Assembly (NCBI RefSeq): GCF_040869045.1
Contig: NC_090321.1
Coordinates: 138,871,689-138,935,688, forward strand
Direction: 5' to 3'
Source of the DNA: Eurosta solidaginis
Taxonomy: Eukaryota; Arthropoda; Insecta; Diptera; Tephritidae
Length of the DNA: 64,000 nt
Both the position numbers and the translations under genes were made by a program. Every line of letters begins with the position of its first letter. Position 1 is the stretch's first letter. The notes under the pieces were generated by a model that saw nothing but the letters and a program-made list of their open reading frames with translations, searched no databases and had not been told where the DNA came from. Shown piece after piece: positions 45,395 through 57,182 of the stretch.

Positions 45395-46231
45395 ATTTAT
45401 ACATATATAAGTTATTTACACATATATACATATATAAAAAACAAAACCCTACAATACAAGTAGTCGAACGCACAACCATGCCACAAGCACTATATGCACA
45501 GTGTTTAAGGTAGGCTAGGAAATATTCGTAGAAGTGGTATGCGTCAAGCACATTCAGGTAGTAAGCAGGGCGTGTCAGTCCCAGCGTTAACCATACCGCG
45601 GCACTATCTAAGTACAGCAACGTGACCCCGACAGACGTAGAGCTTAGTGCTCAACCTACCTCCGGACGGAATACTTGACGGTAGTACCGGGGGGTAAATG
45701 GTACTCAGACCGTAGGAGGTTTAGTGCGGTTAAAGTCCCACACTGACTATGAGGCTTTCCATGCTTCCTCCTCGTAAAAAAACAAAAAAAAAAAAAAACC
45801 CACCTACAAATTATCGTGTCTATAAGTGTTTCCGATGAATACCTGGGGAGTGCGTATTGTTTTATGACAAAACAATATGCGCAAACAATATGTATGAGTA
45901 ATACTGCTTAGGGTGATGGTTGATAGCTTCACTTCCAACTGGAGCGATCCTCTGAGTTGTCATTCATCATCATGATTAGTTGTCTAACCAAAGGTCGTTA
46001 TATCCCAGATAAATTTATTAACATATGTACATGTACATTAGATTAAAACTTCTTTTTATTTCCTTATGATTACTTCTAGGATATTTTCTATAAAATCTTA
46101 AGTTTTGCATAGTGAGCCATATTTTTAGTATTAACAACGGAAATTACAGAAAAGTGAGGTTTTGTCCCAATCTAATGTTCATGCTCAATGGTACAGTTAG
46201 AAAATGTAAGCCTTAGTAATTTCATGTTATT

Positions 46232-47587
46232 ATACTAAGCTGAGCAGAGCTCACAGAGTATATATTAACTTTGTTCGCATAACGGTAATCCGTAACGACA
46301 TAAACTAATCGAGATAGATATAGACTTCTATATACCAAAATGATCTGGGCGAAAAAAGAAATTCATTTAGCCATGTCCGTGCGTCCGTAAACACTATAAC
46401 TTGTGTATATTTTGAGGTATCTTGATGAAATTTGGTACGTAGGTTCCTGGGCACTCGTCTCAGATCGCTATTTAAAATGAACGAAATCGATATCGAAAAT
46501 TTCGAAAAACCGAAAAAGTGCGATAATTCATTACCGAAAACGGATATAGCAATGAATCTTGGTAGGTGCGTTGACCTTATGACGAAAAATAGAAAATTGG
46601 TAAAATTTTGGACAATGGGCGTGGCACCGCCCACTTTTAAAAGAAGGTAATTTGAAAGTTTTGCAAGCCGTAATTTGACAGTCGTTGAAGATAACATGAT
46701 GAAATTTGGCAGGAACGTTAATACTATTACTGCATATGTGCTAAATAACAATTAGCTAAATCGGATGAAGAACACGCCCAAATAAAAAAAAAAATTTTTT
46801 AAAGTAAAATTTTAACAGTGTATCAGTAAATTATGTCAACATCCAACTCCAGTAATTATATGGTGCAACAAAATACAAAAATAAAAGAAAATTTCAAAAT
46901 GGGCGTGGCTCCCGCCTTTTTCATTTCATTTGTCTAGATTACGTTTAATGCCATAAGTCGAACAAAAATTTACCAATCCTTGTGAAATTTGGTAGGAGCA
47001 TAGATTCTATGACGATAATTGTTTCCTGTGAAAATGGGCGAAATCGGTTGAAGCCACGCCCAGTTTTTATACACAGTCGACCGTCTGTCCTTCCGCTCGG
47101 CCTTTAACACGATAACTTGAGCAAAAATCGATATATCTTTACTAAACTTAGTTCACGTACTTATCCGAAGTCACTTTATCTTGGCAAAAAAATTGATCGA
47201 AATCCGACTATGACCACGCCCACTTTTTCGATATCGAAAATTACGAAAAATGAAAAAAATTCCATAATTCTATACCTAATATGAAAAAAGGGATGAAACA
47301 TTGTAATTCGATTGGTTTATTGCCGCAAAATATAACTTAAAAAAAAACTTTGTAGAATGGGTGTGACACCTTCCATATTAAGTAGAATAAAATGAAAAAG
47401 TTCTGCAGGGCGAAATCAAAAGCCCTTGGAATCTTGGCAGTAATACTGTTCGTGGTATTACATATATAAATAAATTAGCGGTACCCGACAGATGATGTTC
47501 TGGGTCACCCTGGTCCACATTTTGGTCGATATGTCGAAAACGCGTTCACATGTACAACTAAGGATCACTCCCTTTTAAAACCCTCAT
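46232..47587 (+). mobile_element. HINE copy, 5' part (split by BEL element 2)
   Basis: Begins ATACTAAGCTGAGCAGAGCTC and follows the full HINE to AAAACCCTCAT, where the BEL 5' LTR starts. The rest continues at 59541-60082 with ACCTTTAATTTGATACCC. Together they are one HINE disrupted by a 12-kb insertion. No clean TSD for the BEL insertion is visible. Confidence 0.8.
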
Positions 47588-48586
47588 TGTTTACGCGGCG
47601 TAGGCTGCCACCCGCCCCATCTCCCCCTTGCACATACGTATATCCATGAATTTATATATAACCCGTATCTTGTATTGTATTCGATTATTGAATTGTATTA
47701 TATCAGATTATCCCCTAGAATCAATGCATTGTATTCAACTTTAAATTTCCCATTGGGACTCCTCATGGCCATGTGGCAGCCTCCACCGCGCAAATCCTCC
47801 AACTTGAATTCGCCGCACGTACAGGATGGCGATCCGGCATGATCGCCACCTGTCAAAAAACCACCACCTTTTTGGCAATATATATATAATTTTTATTATT
47901 GAAAGGTTTTCTTTTTTGCTGTGCGTTTGTGCTCTATAGCGAATCAATATTTTTCCTTTTTATTATAATTTTGCAAAGCATAGCAGTTTGATAATTTTGT
48001 CCTTTTGCAAGTTCAACATATATCTTGTGCGAATTTTTCATTTTATGCGAATCAAAAGTTTCCTTTGAATACAAATAATAATAACTCATATGTGTATATA
48101 TATGGTAAATTATATTATCCACCAACGTTGTCGCCATACTTGAAAATCATCCTACTGTGCATTTTGCCACACCGAAGTAGGAGGAACCTCAGAATTATTT
48201 ATAAAATTACATGTTACGAGTGCTAGTGTTGATTTCAGAAAAATCTGCTGCAATATAAATACTTTGAAACCAAATAAACTGCTGTTAATTAATTCATGCG
48301 CATCTTATCCCTCTAATGGAGCAGTGGTGAGCTAAAATAACGCCTTCCTGAAATAAGATTCGAATCGGTGAAAGTCACTCAGAGAGGAATAAAACGCCAA
48401 ATTTTGAATGCTATAGAAGTAAATCCATCGTTCATATAAGCGGTCACATACGGTACCAGAACAACCGTGAAAGCACCAAGGTCTTGGACATATCATGGAG
48501 CTTTGCTTCGCCGTTCATCTGTAAGAACCATAGTCGGCCCACCAGCCCTCTCAATACAAACCGGTGAGTACCATCCTCTAGTATAT
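47588..48586 (+). mobile_element. BEL/Pao element 2, 5' LTR
   Basis: About 999 bases from TGTTTACGCGGCG to CTCTAGTATAT. Matched by 36960-38182 and, with a Helitron inside, by about 57124-59540. A consensus 5' splice site, AAACCG|GTGAGTACC, lies at 48564-48569 near its end. It keeps the Helitron empty site CCTCAGAA|TTATTTATAAA at about 48190. Confidence 0.85.
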
Positions 48587-48837
48587 CTAATTGTCCTTCG
48601 TCGTCGTTGACGAAACCATCCCCTTGTAAAAAAAAGGACGTGTGGCACTCGGGGACTGCCGCGGTAAAGCTATTGCATATTATCGACTTATGCAATTATA
48701 ATATTTATGCAACATTTTGTTTTCTTTGATATTAATTCAAGTTTTGTCTTTGATATTAATTCAAGTTAACCTTTTTAAACGTGGTGACCGATAAGAAAAC
48801 ATTTTTTACTTTTATTGAATAAATGAGAAGTTAATAT

Positions 48838-50089
48838 TTAACTTTCACTTTAACTTTAACATTCACTTTAACTTTAACTTTATTTTTAACTTTAACTTTA
48901 ACTTTAACATTCACTTTAACTTTAACTTTATTTTAAACTTTAATTTTAACATTGACTTTAACTTTAACTTTAACTATAACTTTAACTTTAAATTTAACTT
49001 TTATTTTAACTTTAAATTTAACCTTAACTTTGACTTTAAATTTAACTTTAACTTTAACCTTAACTTTAATTTTAACTTTAACTTTGACTTTAACTTTAAC
49101 TTTCATTTTAACTTTAACTTTAACTTTATTTTTAACTTTAACTTTCGCTTTAACTTTAACATTCACTTTAACTTTAACTTTAACTTTAAATTCAACTTTA
49201 AGTTTAACTTTAACTTTAACTTTAACTTTCTCTTTAATTTTAACTTCAACTTTATTTTTAACTTTAAATTTCGTTTTAACTTTAACGTTCGCTTTAACTT
49301 TAACTTTAACTTTCTCTTTAACTTTAACTTTAACTTTCGCTTTAACTTTAACGTTCACTTTAAGTTTAACTTTAACTTTAACTTCAACTTTAAGTTTAAC
49401 TTTAACTTTCGCTTTAATTTTAACATTCACTTTAACTTTAACTTCAACTTTAAGTTTAACTTTAACTTTAACTTTCGCTTTAACATTAACATTCACTTTA
49501 ACTTTAACTTTACCTTTAACTTTAACTTTAACCTTAACTTTAGCTTTAACTTTAACTTTGGCTTTAACTTTAACTTTAACTTTCTCTTTCTCTTTAACTT
49601 TAACTTTATTTTTAACTTTAACTTTCGCTTTAACTTTAACGTTCACTTTAACTTTAAAAAAAAAAACTTTAACTTTAACTTCAACTTTAACTTTATCTTT
49701 AACTTTATTTTTAACTTTAACTTTAACTTTCGCTTTAACATTAACATTCACTTTAACTTTAACTTTAACTTTAACTTTAACTTTAACGTTAACTTTAACT
49801 TTAACTTTAACTTTAACTTCAACTTTTACTTTAACTTTAACTTTAACTTTGACTTTAACTTTAACTTTAACTTTCTCTTTAACTTTACTTTAACTTTATT
49901 TTTAACTTTAAATTTCGCTTTAACTTTAACGTTCACTTTAACTTTAACTTTAACTTTAACTTCAACTTTAACTTTAACTTTAACTTTAACTTTAACCTTA
50001 ACTTTAACTTTCACTTTAACTTTAAATTTAACTTTATTTTTAAATTTAACTTTCGCTTTAACTTTAACATTCACTTTAACTTTAACTTT
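48838..50089. repeat. 1.25-kb AACTTT hexanucleotide array
   Basis: About 208 six-base units, mostly AACTTT. Variants TTATTT, TTTCGC, TTCTCT and ATTCAC/GTTCAC recur in fixed order as a block of about 50-60 bases, so a higher-order repeat exists. The long open frames on both strands (Leu-Thr repeats on plus, Lys-Val repeats on minus) are by-products. Confidence 0.95.
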
Positions 50090-50437
50090 ATGATCCGAGG
50101 TGGGCCTGCTAACAAGCCAACCCAATATAAACGCACGCAAGTCATTTTCTGTCAAAAATGTCTCATGCACATACAACTTGTATGAGAGCAACTCAAATTG
50201 AATTTGCTGCGTGAAAACCTAACTCGATTTCCAATTTTTGCTCTGCGTGACATTTAGATTTGACGTTTGCACACATGCTTTACATTATCGCAACGCATGC
50301 TTATTTGGATTAGGGCAAAAAACGCCGGTTGTTTGCGTGCGCTAAGTGTGGTTTTATTAGGCTGGCTTGTAAGCGACGATATATGTATACGATAAGCGGT
50401 AGCACAATGGCTACTTCGTGAAAATCAACGACAGCTC

Positions 50438-50557
50438 TTTTAGTTTGATTTCGATGGTCGTATGGTGAGGAAGTGTCGCACGCGCGCTTAAAACAGAGTA
50501 CCGTAGAGTGCGCGTGACACGTGTTCACCATTCAAGCATTGAAATCAAACTAAATAA
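50438..50557. repeat. 120-bp palindrome
   Basis: Outer arms TTTAGTTTGATTTC and GAAATCAAACTAAA, inner arms GTGTCGCACGCGCGC and GTGCGCGTGACAC. Lies inside the 48632-50817 insert and could be a small foldback element. Confidence 0.6.
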
Positions 50558-50817
50558 ATAATTGATTTTGCTTTCGTGCTCGCTACGCGTTCGTGTTTAC
50601 TAACACATTCTCAATTTGGTAACCGTGTAAATGTAGTGGTGCCCACCGCTATTTATGATAGAGATCCAATTTTATGTATTTGACCTGTTGCTAACACCGA
50701 ACCTTTACGAACCTTTTCGAACCTTTTCGAGCCTTTTCGGATCTTTTTTGACAAATATCCGTTACGGTTTTTTTTGATTTATTCGCCAAGCCCGCGATAA
50801 AATCTATGCAATAGCTT

Positions 50818-51323
50818 AATAATATACATATATTAAATATATCCCTCCCAAATAATTTTTGGCGGCTCCCGACCATATAAAATTTTCCCGCCAAAAATAC
50901 TTTTTTCCCGCCATAAAATATATATGTATATTCCCACCACCATATACAAACGTACATAAAAGCGGTGCATTACAAACCTGCTGATCCCCAACACACTTGT
51001 ACAAAGTTAGCTCATTGACCTTTAATACTTGTGTCCCTTGCGGTTTAATTTAAATACATATCCCCACATCTGTATTATTATTCGCGATACCCAGCAGTAA
51101 ATTCAGCCACATTTACATTGCTTGAAATACCCAGCAGTAAATCCTGCAGGTCATCTCAACTGGTCCAGACTACTCCCAATTCAGTCTAACTGGTCCTAGC
51201 CTACTACACTCTCGACCAATAGGAAAAAGTATCCCTTTGGTTTTCCCGCATAAATAAACACTCGACAATCTCCAAAAATTCCCAAAATAGCTAAAGTGAA
51301 TCTAAGCAAGCCCCTTTTTAGAA
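50818..51323 (+). other. BEL/Pao element 2 leader
   Basis: Continuation of the leader interrupted by the insert; the first 196 bases match copy A at 38226-38421. AATACCCAGCAGTAAAT occurs twice (51088 and 51126 areas). No primer-binding site was recognised. Confidence 0.6.
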
Positions 51324-53090
51324 TGGCTACCGTGGTCGAAAATAAGTTTATATCCCAAACGGATCTTTTTTCGGATTACTGCGCTCGGTTCGGCACAACC
51401 GACATCTAGGATAATACCGAGGTATCTCTGAAACTAAAAGATAAAAATATCGATGTGTTCTGAGAAAGGGTACAGAGCGCATATGACGCCGTCGTAGAGT
51501 CAGATGACAACGACCTTCCTGCAGACTTTAAGGCCTCAGCTTTCAACAAATACCGCGCCTGCCTTATAGCGTATGAAGACACAAAGGCAAGAATAGGCGA
51601 TCAGATCCAGCTAAGGGTACTAAGCAATCCCGTCCCCGCTACAACCACCACTCCCCAAGAAAATTCCGGGATGCACCTCAAAGTACCCGCCTGTGACACC
51701 GAAGTCTTTTACGGGAGTTATGATCAATGGCCGTCCTTCCGTGACATCTTCACGGCGGTCTATATCAACCACCCCAAACTCTCGAGCGCCCAAAAACTGT
51801 ACCACCTCAGGTACAAGACCCAAGGAAAAGCCGGCCAGATAGTAAAGCAATTCCCACTTAGTGATGCCAACTTTGCTCTGGCTTGGGAAGCTCTAAAATC
51901 CCGATACGAAAATAAAAGAGTCCTGGTCGACAATCAAATCCGAATTCTCATGAATCTGAAAGCGATTCAATCGGAAAACAGTGATGAAGTCCAAAGACAG
52001 CAATCTTCCGTTAATAACTGTCTCCAGATATTAGCAACCCAACAAGTCTCGACAGGTAGTTGGGACCCCATATTAATATATCTGGTAACCCCAAAACTCC
52101 CAGAAAATACAGTTGCGCTTTGGGAGCAATCTTTAAGCTCCAGAAGAGACCTACCGAACTGGTCCCAAATGGATCAATTTCTGACTACTCGCTACGAGAT
52201 AGTGGAAAGGGTGGATCAATGGCGACCAGCCAAACCTAGATACAATCCACCCTCCACCAATTTCTCAGGGCCTCCCTCAAGTCAAAACAATCCCCAGTTC
52301 AGGCAGGCTCAGACCCCAAACCAAAGCCGCAACCCCCCGCAGAACAGCAACTACGCACAAAATCGAACAAATGCTCATGTGGCCGAGTATCAAAAAATCT
52401 ACGCCTGCAGAATGTGCAAGCAGTCCTCCCACACGCTACAAAGCTGCTTGCGTTACAAAAAGCTGGCAATCCCTGAACGAAAAAAATTCGTGAGAGACAA
52501 CAATCTGTGCGAAAGCTGCCTGTCCCTAACCCACCTCTTAAAAGATTGCACAAGCACAAGAACCTGCCTCTAATGCCAAGGTCGCCACAACTCCACCCTC
52601 CACGACGCCGGAGTATCTCATCAAACCAATGGCCCTCGGAAAACAACATTCCAAGTAGCAACTAGTCAGGACGTTACCAACCCAGAACCCAACGAAGAAC
52701 TTCTCACCAACTCAAACGCAGCCCGCATCCAATCGTTTCATGCAGAAATGATAGATAAATCATTCTCCCCACAGCGATAGCGTCCATAGACCACCGAGGT
52801 GACTGCTTCAGGCTCACAGCCTGAGTGGATCAAGGGTCATAACGTAGCTTCATTTCCGCAAAAGCTCAAATCAAGCTAGGCCTCCCATATACCCACTCCC
52901 TATTTGAAATATCGGGCATGGGAGGCGGAGTAGTACAAACCTCCAACAAGTTGTGCTCACTGACCCTAGTCTGAAATGACCACAAGGTGAAAATAAAGGC
53001 CCAGGCAATCGTGCTACCTCGTCTCACTAGGCAACTCCCAACACTCAGGCTAAATAACGACCAAATGCGTAAATGGTCGCACTTCAAGCT
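51324..53090 (+). pseudogene. BEL/Pao element 2 gag and protease (broken)
   Basis: ATG at 51324, in-frame stops near 51408 and 51462, then a 300-codon open stretch to 52573. Gag: HLKVPACDTEVFYGSYDQWP and YENKRVLVDNQIR. Knuckles: CRMCKQSSHTLQSC and CESCLSLTHLLKDC, with a stop inside the third (CL then CQGRHNSTLH). The protease region (52600-53090) is fragmented and no intact Asp-Ser/Thr-Gly was found. It is related to, but clearly different from, BEL element 1. Confidence 0.85.
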
Positions 53091-54930
53091 AGCAGACCAG
53101 AACTCTCAGAACCCCTCCCAAATCGATCTGTGTTAGGCAGCGATCTCATCCCTCAAATCATGCTAAATGGCATAGAAAACATCTCGTCCACACTGCTAGC
53201 CCAAAACACAATATTTGGCGGCCAAACCCCCGAAAAGGTTGGATCACACTCCTCTCAACCTTGGGAAGTGACGAATGTCCAGCTGAATGAACAGCTAAGG
53301 CAATTCTGGGAGATCGAAGAAATACCCAGAGTGCGAGTGGAAACCCCAGAAGCTAAAATGTGCGAAGACTTTTATCAAAGCACAACCACTCGCATGGATG
53401 ACGGTCGATATATGGTTCGGCTCCCCTTTAAACTAACATTCCCGAACGATATCGACCTAGGCCAATCCCGTACTGCAGCCCTACGACAGTTCCACGGTAT
53501 GGAACGTACCCTCTGAAAAAAGGGCGATCTCAAGCAGCAATACGACCAGGTACTCGAAGAATATCCCAAGTCCCAATGAAATAGAATCCCTGGGTAAATA
53601 CTGCTCATTCTATCTCCCTCACCATGCAGTCGTAAGGCCAGACAAGAAGACAACAAAAGTCAGAGTTGTATTCAACGCCTCTAAAAAGTAGGGTTCCGGT
53701 CACTCACTTAACGATGTTTTATGTACCGGACCAACCCTCCAACCCGACCTGCGACTTATGTTGTTGAAATATATAAATATGTGTTTAATGGCGATGTCGA
53801 GAAAATGTACCGCCAAATTCTCTTGCACACCGATGTCCGAGACTACCAACGGATAATATTCCGAACCCCCGAACACAGTCCAGTAAAGGACTACAAGTTA
53901 AAAACGGTCACCTTCGGGGTTAACTGCGCGCCTTTCCTGGCTATTCGCACTCTACACGAGCTGTCGAAAGATATAGCCGACTCCCATCCACGCGCAGCCC
54001 CAATATTAAAGTCCGAGACGTATGTTGACGATATTCTATCTGGTAGCCATGATCTTCAGTCGGCCGAGCAGTCCCTTACGGAAGTAATATCCGGTCTCCA
54101 CTCAGCCGGCTTCCCATTAAACAAGATAACAGCAAACCATCCCAATATTCTGCAGTCAATACCAAAAGCAGATTTGCTGGACACTAATTTCCTCGAGTTC
54201 GAAAAATCGAGCACCGCCAAGACCCTGGGCATCCAGTGGAACGCCCTAACGGATACATTCTCGTATACCGTCGACTCAAATCCGGCATCCACTGCAGCCA
54301 CGAAGCGCCATAGCAAAACTTTTCGATCCCGCAGGGTGGCTAACGCCAATTATGATCCAAGCAAAAATCTTGATGCAAGAGCTATGGCTAGACGGGACTG
54401 ACTGGGTTGAGCCAGTGAAACCCCTCCGACTCATCAAGTGGGCGCAGTTCACCGAAAATCTCCCAACGATCTCGGAGATTCAAATACAACGCTGGGTAAA
54501 CTACCATCCAGATAAACCAGTTGAGCTCCATGGCTTCTGCGACGCCTCGGAAAAGGCTTATTGCGCGACACTTTACGTAAGAACCACCGTAGGAACTCAA
54601 GTCTTCTCCCACCTTTTAGTCTCTAAAGGGAAAGTGGCCCCCCTAAAAACCACAAGTTCGCCACGACTAGAGTTGTGCGGCGCGGTCTTATTAGCCAAGT
54701 TAGTCGCAGTTGTCCAATCCCTTCTCGGCCTCAATCAGCGAAAGATAACCATGTGGTCTGACTCCGAAATCGTTTTAGCCTGGCTTGAGAAACCACCTCA
54801 TTCCTGGAAAACCTATGTCTCCAATCGAACTGCGCAGATCATCGGCAATGCCACTTGGCGACATGTGCGCAGCAAGGATAATCCCGCAGATATGGGCACC
54901 AGAGGATGCGCCCCCCCTCGAGCTAGCTAG
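53073..54930 (+). pseudogene. BEL/Pao element 2 RT and RNase H (broken)
   Basis: Frame 53073-53516 holds the protease end and RT start (LGSDLIPQIML, LAQNTIFGG). Frame 53721-54401 holds the RT core: DVEKMYRQILLH, TFGVNCAPFLA and YVDD at 54021-54032. Frame 54352-54930 holds the A17-like region and RNase H ([51 protein letters not shown]). Breaks at about 53516, 53700 and 54350 inactivate the polyprotein. Confidence 0.9.
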
Positions 54931-56639
54931 CCCATCGCTATGGTGGAATGGGCCAGAGTGGCTTTCCCGACCCTCCGAGGACTGGCCAACACCAACGGCC
55001 AGAAACATTGCACCCCACGAGCTCCGGCGAGTTGCGGCATTGCACGTAACGGAAGAGGCAGAAGACTTCTTAGAACGATTCTCCTCCTATCCCCGCGCCC
55101 TACGCGTAACAGCGTACATGTTGACATTTATAACTCGGCTTAGAAATGCTGTAGGAGGCAATCGTACCCCTAACGATCCCGTCCTATCTTACGCCGACGT
55201 CATGCGCGCGAAAATCCGTCTGCTGAGCTTGAATCAGTCGAGATTCTTCGCTTCCGAAAGAGCTTCCCTCGAAAATTCAAAACCCATCGAAAATCAAAGT
55301 CCCTACTGGCACTTGACCCCTTCCTGGACACAAACGGGATTCCCCGTACCAACGGACGATTAGTAAACGCCGACATGACCTACAGTGAGTGTCATCCCAT
55401 CATTCTCCGAGAAAAGGCTCGATTTACTGCCCTCTATATAAAGTTTCTACACGAGAGCTTCCTCCATGCGGACGTCCGCCTCCTGCAACAAGCTATGAGG
55501 AAGGAATTCTACACCCCCCGACTCAAACCTCAGCTGAAAAAATGTATTTTCCAATGTAAAGTCTGCACCATCCATAAGGGACAAACGCAACCCCAAATAA
55601 TGGCAGCTTTACCCCCCGAACGATGTAATTTCGCGCCCCCTTCATTACTACTGGCGTAGACTTCGCGGGCCCGTTTCAAATAAAAGCTTCGATGCTCCGA
55701 TCTCCAACCCTCGTAAAAGGCTATGTGGCCGTTTTCGTTTGCTTCACCACCAGGGCGATCCATCTGGAATTTTGTTCGGATCTCACCAGTAAGGCTTTTC
55801 TCGCTGCCTTCGCCCGGTTTGTAGGGCGTCGAGGGTACCCGAAACAAATGATGAGCGACAACGGCACAACATTCATTGGTGCTAAGCGAGCTACCGAAGT
55901 AGAGTTCGTCACCTTCCTCAACGAAATCTCGAAAGATATTGTCCAAAAGTACGCGCCACAAGGCATCGAGTGGAAATTTATACCCCCCCCCCCCGGCGCA
56001 CCCCACATGGGCGGATTATGGGAATCTGCTGTCAAAAGCTTTAAAATCCATTTTAAAAAGGTTGCCGGAACACACAGCTTCACCTTTGAAGAATTCTCAA
56101 CGTTATTAATTCGCATAGAGGCCGTACTCAATTCTCGCCCTATCTCCCCGCTTTCTCAGGACCCAGCGGATCTCACCGCCCTCACACCTGGCCACTCTCT
56201 CCGAGGCGCACCCCTTTTCGCCATCCCCGAGCCGAACTATGAACACCTCTCTTTGATCAACCGTTGGGAACTGTTGAAAGTTTTACATCACCAATTCAGC
56301 AAGCGCTGGAAGAATGATTATCTCATGGAGTTGCACAAGCGTTATCGATGGCAAACCGCTCAACCTCCCCCTAAAATCGGCCATCTAGTCGTCATTAAGG
56401 AAGACAATTTACCCCCCACCGAATGGCGTCTAGGTAGAGTGAAGAGCACTCATCCTGGCAGAGACGGACACGTACGAGTGGTCGACGTACGCACTCAAAA
56501 CGGCGTTCCCACCAGGCCTCTTACAAAATTGTGCTTCCTACCACCAGCGGAACTTGATTCAGCCCGCATGGTTCCCTATCATCTCCCGAACCAACTACAG
56601 TCCACTAAGATTAACTATCGACACCATCTCAGAGCATAA
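54931..56639 (+). pseudogene. BEL/Pao element 2 integrase
   Basis: Linker at 54785-55363, then zinc-binding HESFLHADVRLLQQA and CKVCTIHKGQ in 55375-55659. A frame break falls at the start of the core (VDFAGPF), which continues in 55692-56639. The core has MMSDNGTTF around the second acidic residue, PHMGGLWESAVKSFKIHF around the Glu, then NRWELLKVLHHQFSKRW and the terminal LVVIKEDNLPPTEWRLGRV. A run of ten C at 55984-55994 adds extra prolines before PHMGGLW. The pol stop is at about 56637. Confidence 0.9.
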
Positions 56640-56732
56640 CTGAATCATCCCGTATCTCTCACCGGCAGTCCCTAACTTGACGTTTCCTCTCAGGCATACC
56701 GCTAATACGCATTCATATCCTGTCTTCCTCAG

Positions 56733-57182
56733 ATGGATCGCCAACGCCTTCCAGTCCCCGCACCGCGCCGCTCGCTAGCATCACAGGAGACAGTGCCCAC
56801 AGCTCGCCAACGACGTGACGAAGTCCTGCCCGACTACCGACGATGCCGTTTATGCATGCGACCCCATGCACTATCAATGTGCTCCGTGTTCGCTGCCATG
56901 CAGCCCTAACAACGAGCCTTGGTCGCACGGGCACACAATTATTGCACAAACTGCTTGGCACTGTCACACGCCACACGCGCATGTTCATCCAGCGAGCGCT
57001 GCCACGTCTGTGAACTCCCTCACCATACGTTGTTGCATCGAGACACCGGGAGTCGCCAACCCCCGAATGTAGATCAACCACCAAGGCGCCAACGCCATTC
57101 ATCGCGCTGCCATATGCCACGCCATCGCAGTAGCTGCCATCCCTCCCATCTCCCGCTTGAACATACGTATGTATATCCATGA
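56733..57182 (+). pseudogene. BEL/Pao element 2 post-pol knuckle ORF
   Basis: The ATG follows directly on TCCTGTCTTCCTCAG, a good splice acceptor, 94 bases after pol ends. Basic N-terminus, then CRLCMRPHALSMC, an in-frame TAA at 56907-56909, CTNCLALSHATRAC and CHVCELPHHTLLH, then a basic tail that runs into the LTR. It has the same architecture as the start of 17197-18453 and of 62067-62612, but no protease-like part before the 3' LTR. Likely expressed from an RNA spliced from the donor in the LTR. One stop makes this copy a pseudogene. Confidence 0.7.

Larger units (their letters stand above)
41112..45797 (+). mobile_element. R1-like non-LTR retrotransposon
   Basis: 4.69 kb flanked by an 11-bp TSD, ACCCACCTACA, at 41101-41111 and 45798-45808. 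ORF1 carries CCHC knuckles; ORF2 carries an APE-type endonuclease and an RT. The 3' UTR ends in an A-rich tail at 45774-45797. It is inserted in copy B of the segmental duplication and absent from copy A. The start of ORF2, QLNLNHCEAAQDLL, is typical of the R1 clade. The site is not rDNA. Confidence 0.9.
48632..50817. mobile_element. 2.2-kb insert carrying the AACTTT satellite
   Basis: Absent from copy A, where TTGTAAAATAATATAC is continuous (38238-38255). AAGCTATTGCAT at 48666-48677 is inverted exactly as ATGCAATAGCTT at 50806-50817, next to the right border. There is no protein-coding gene. It contains a hexanucleotide array and a 120-bp palindrome. It is presumably a non-autonomous DNA element; its superfamily is unknown. 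Confidence 0.6.
38422..51013. repeat. Segmental duplication, copy B (interrupted)
   Basis: Partner of 30917-38421, expanded by later insertions: hairpin element 40425-40656, R1-like element 41112-45797 and the AACTTT-bearing insert 48632-50817. Sequence identity in the shared blocks is high, with scattered substitutions and small indels. Confidence 0.8.

Noticed and set aside
48933..50191. Open frames of 272, 313 and 121 codons made of Lys-Val or Leu-Thr repeats
   Set aside because: They are translations of the AACTTT satellite on both strands; no start context or non-repeat sequence supports a protein.
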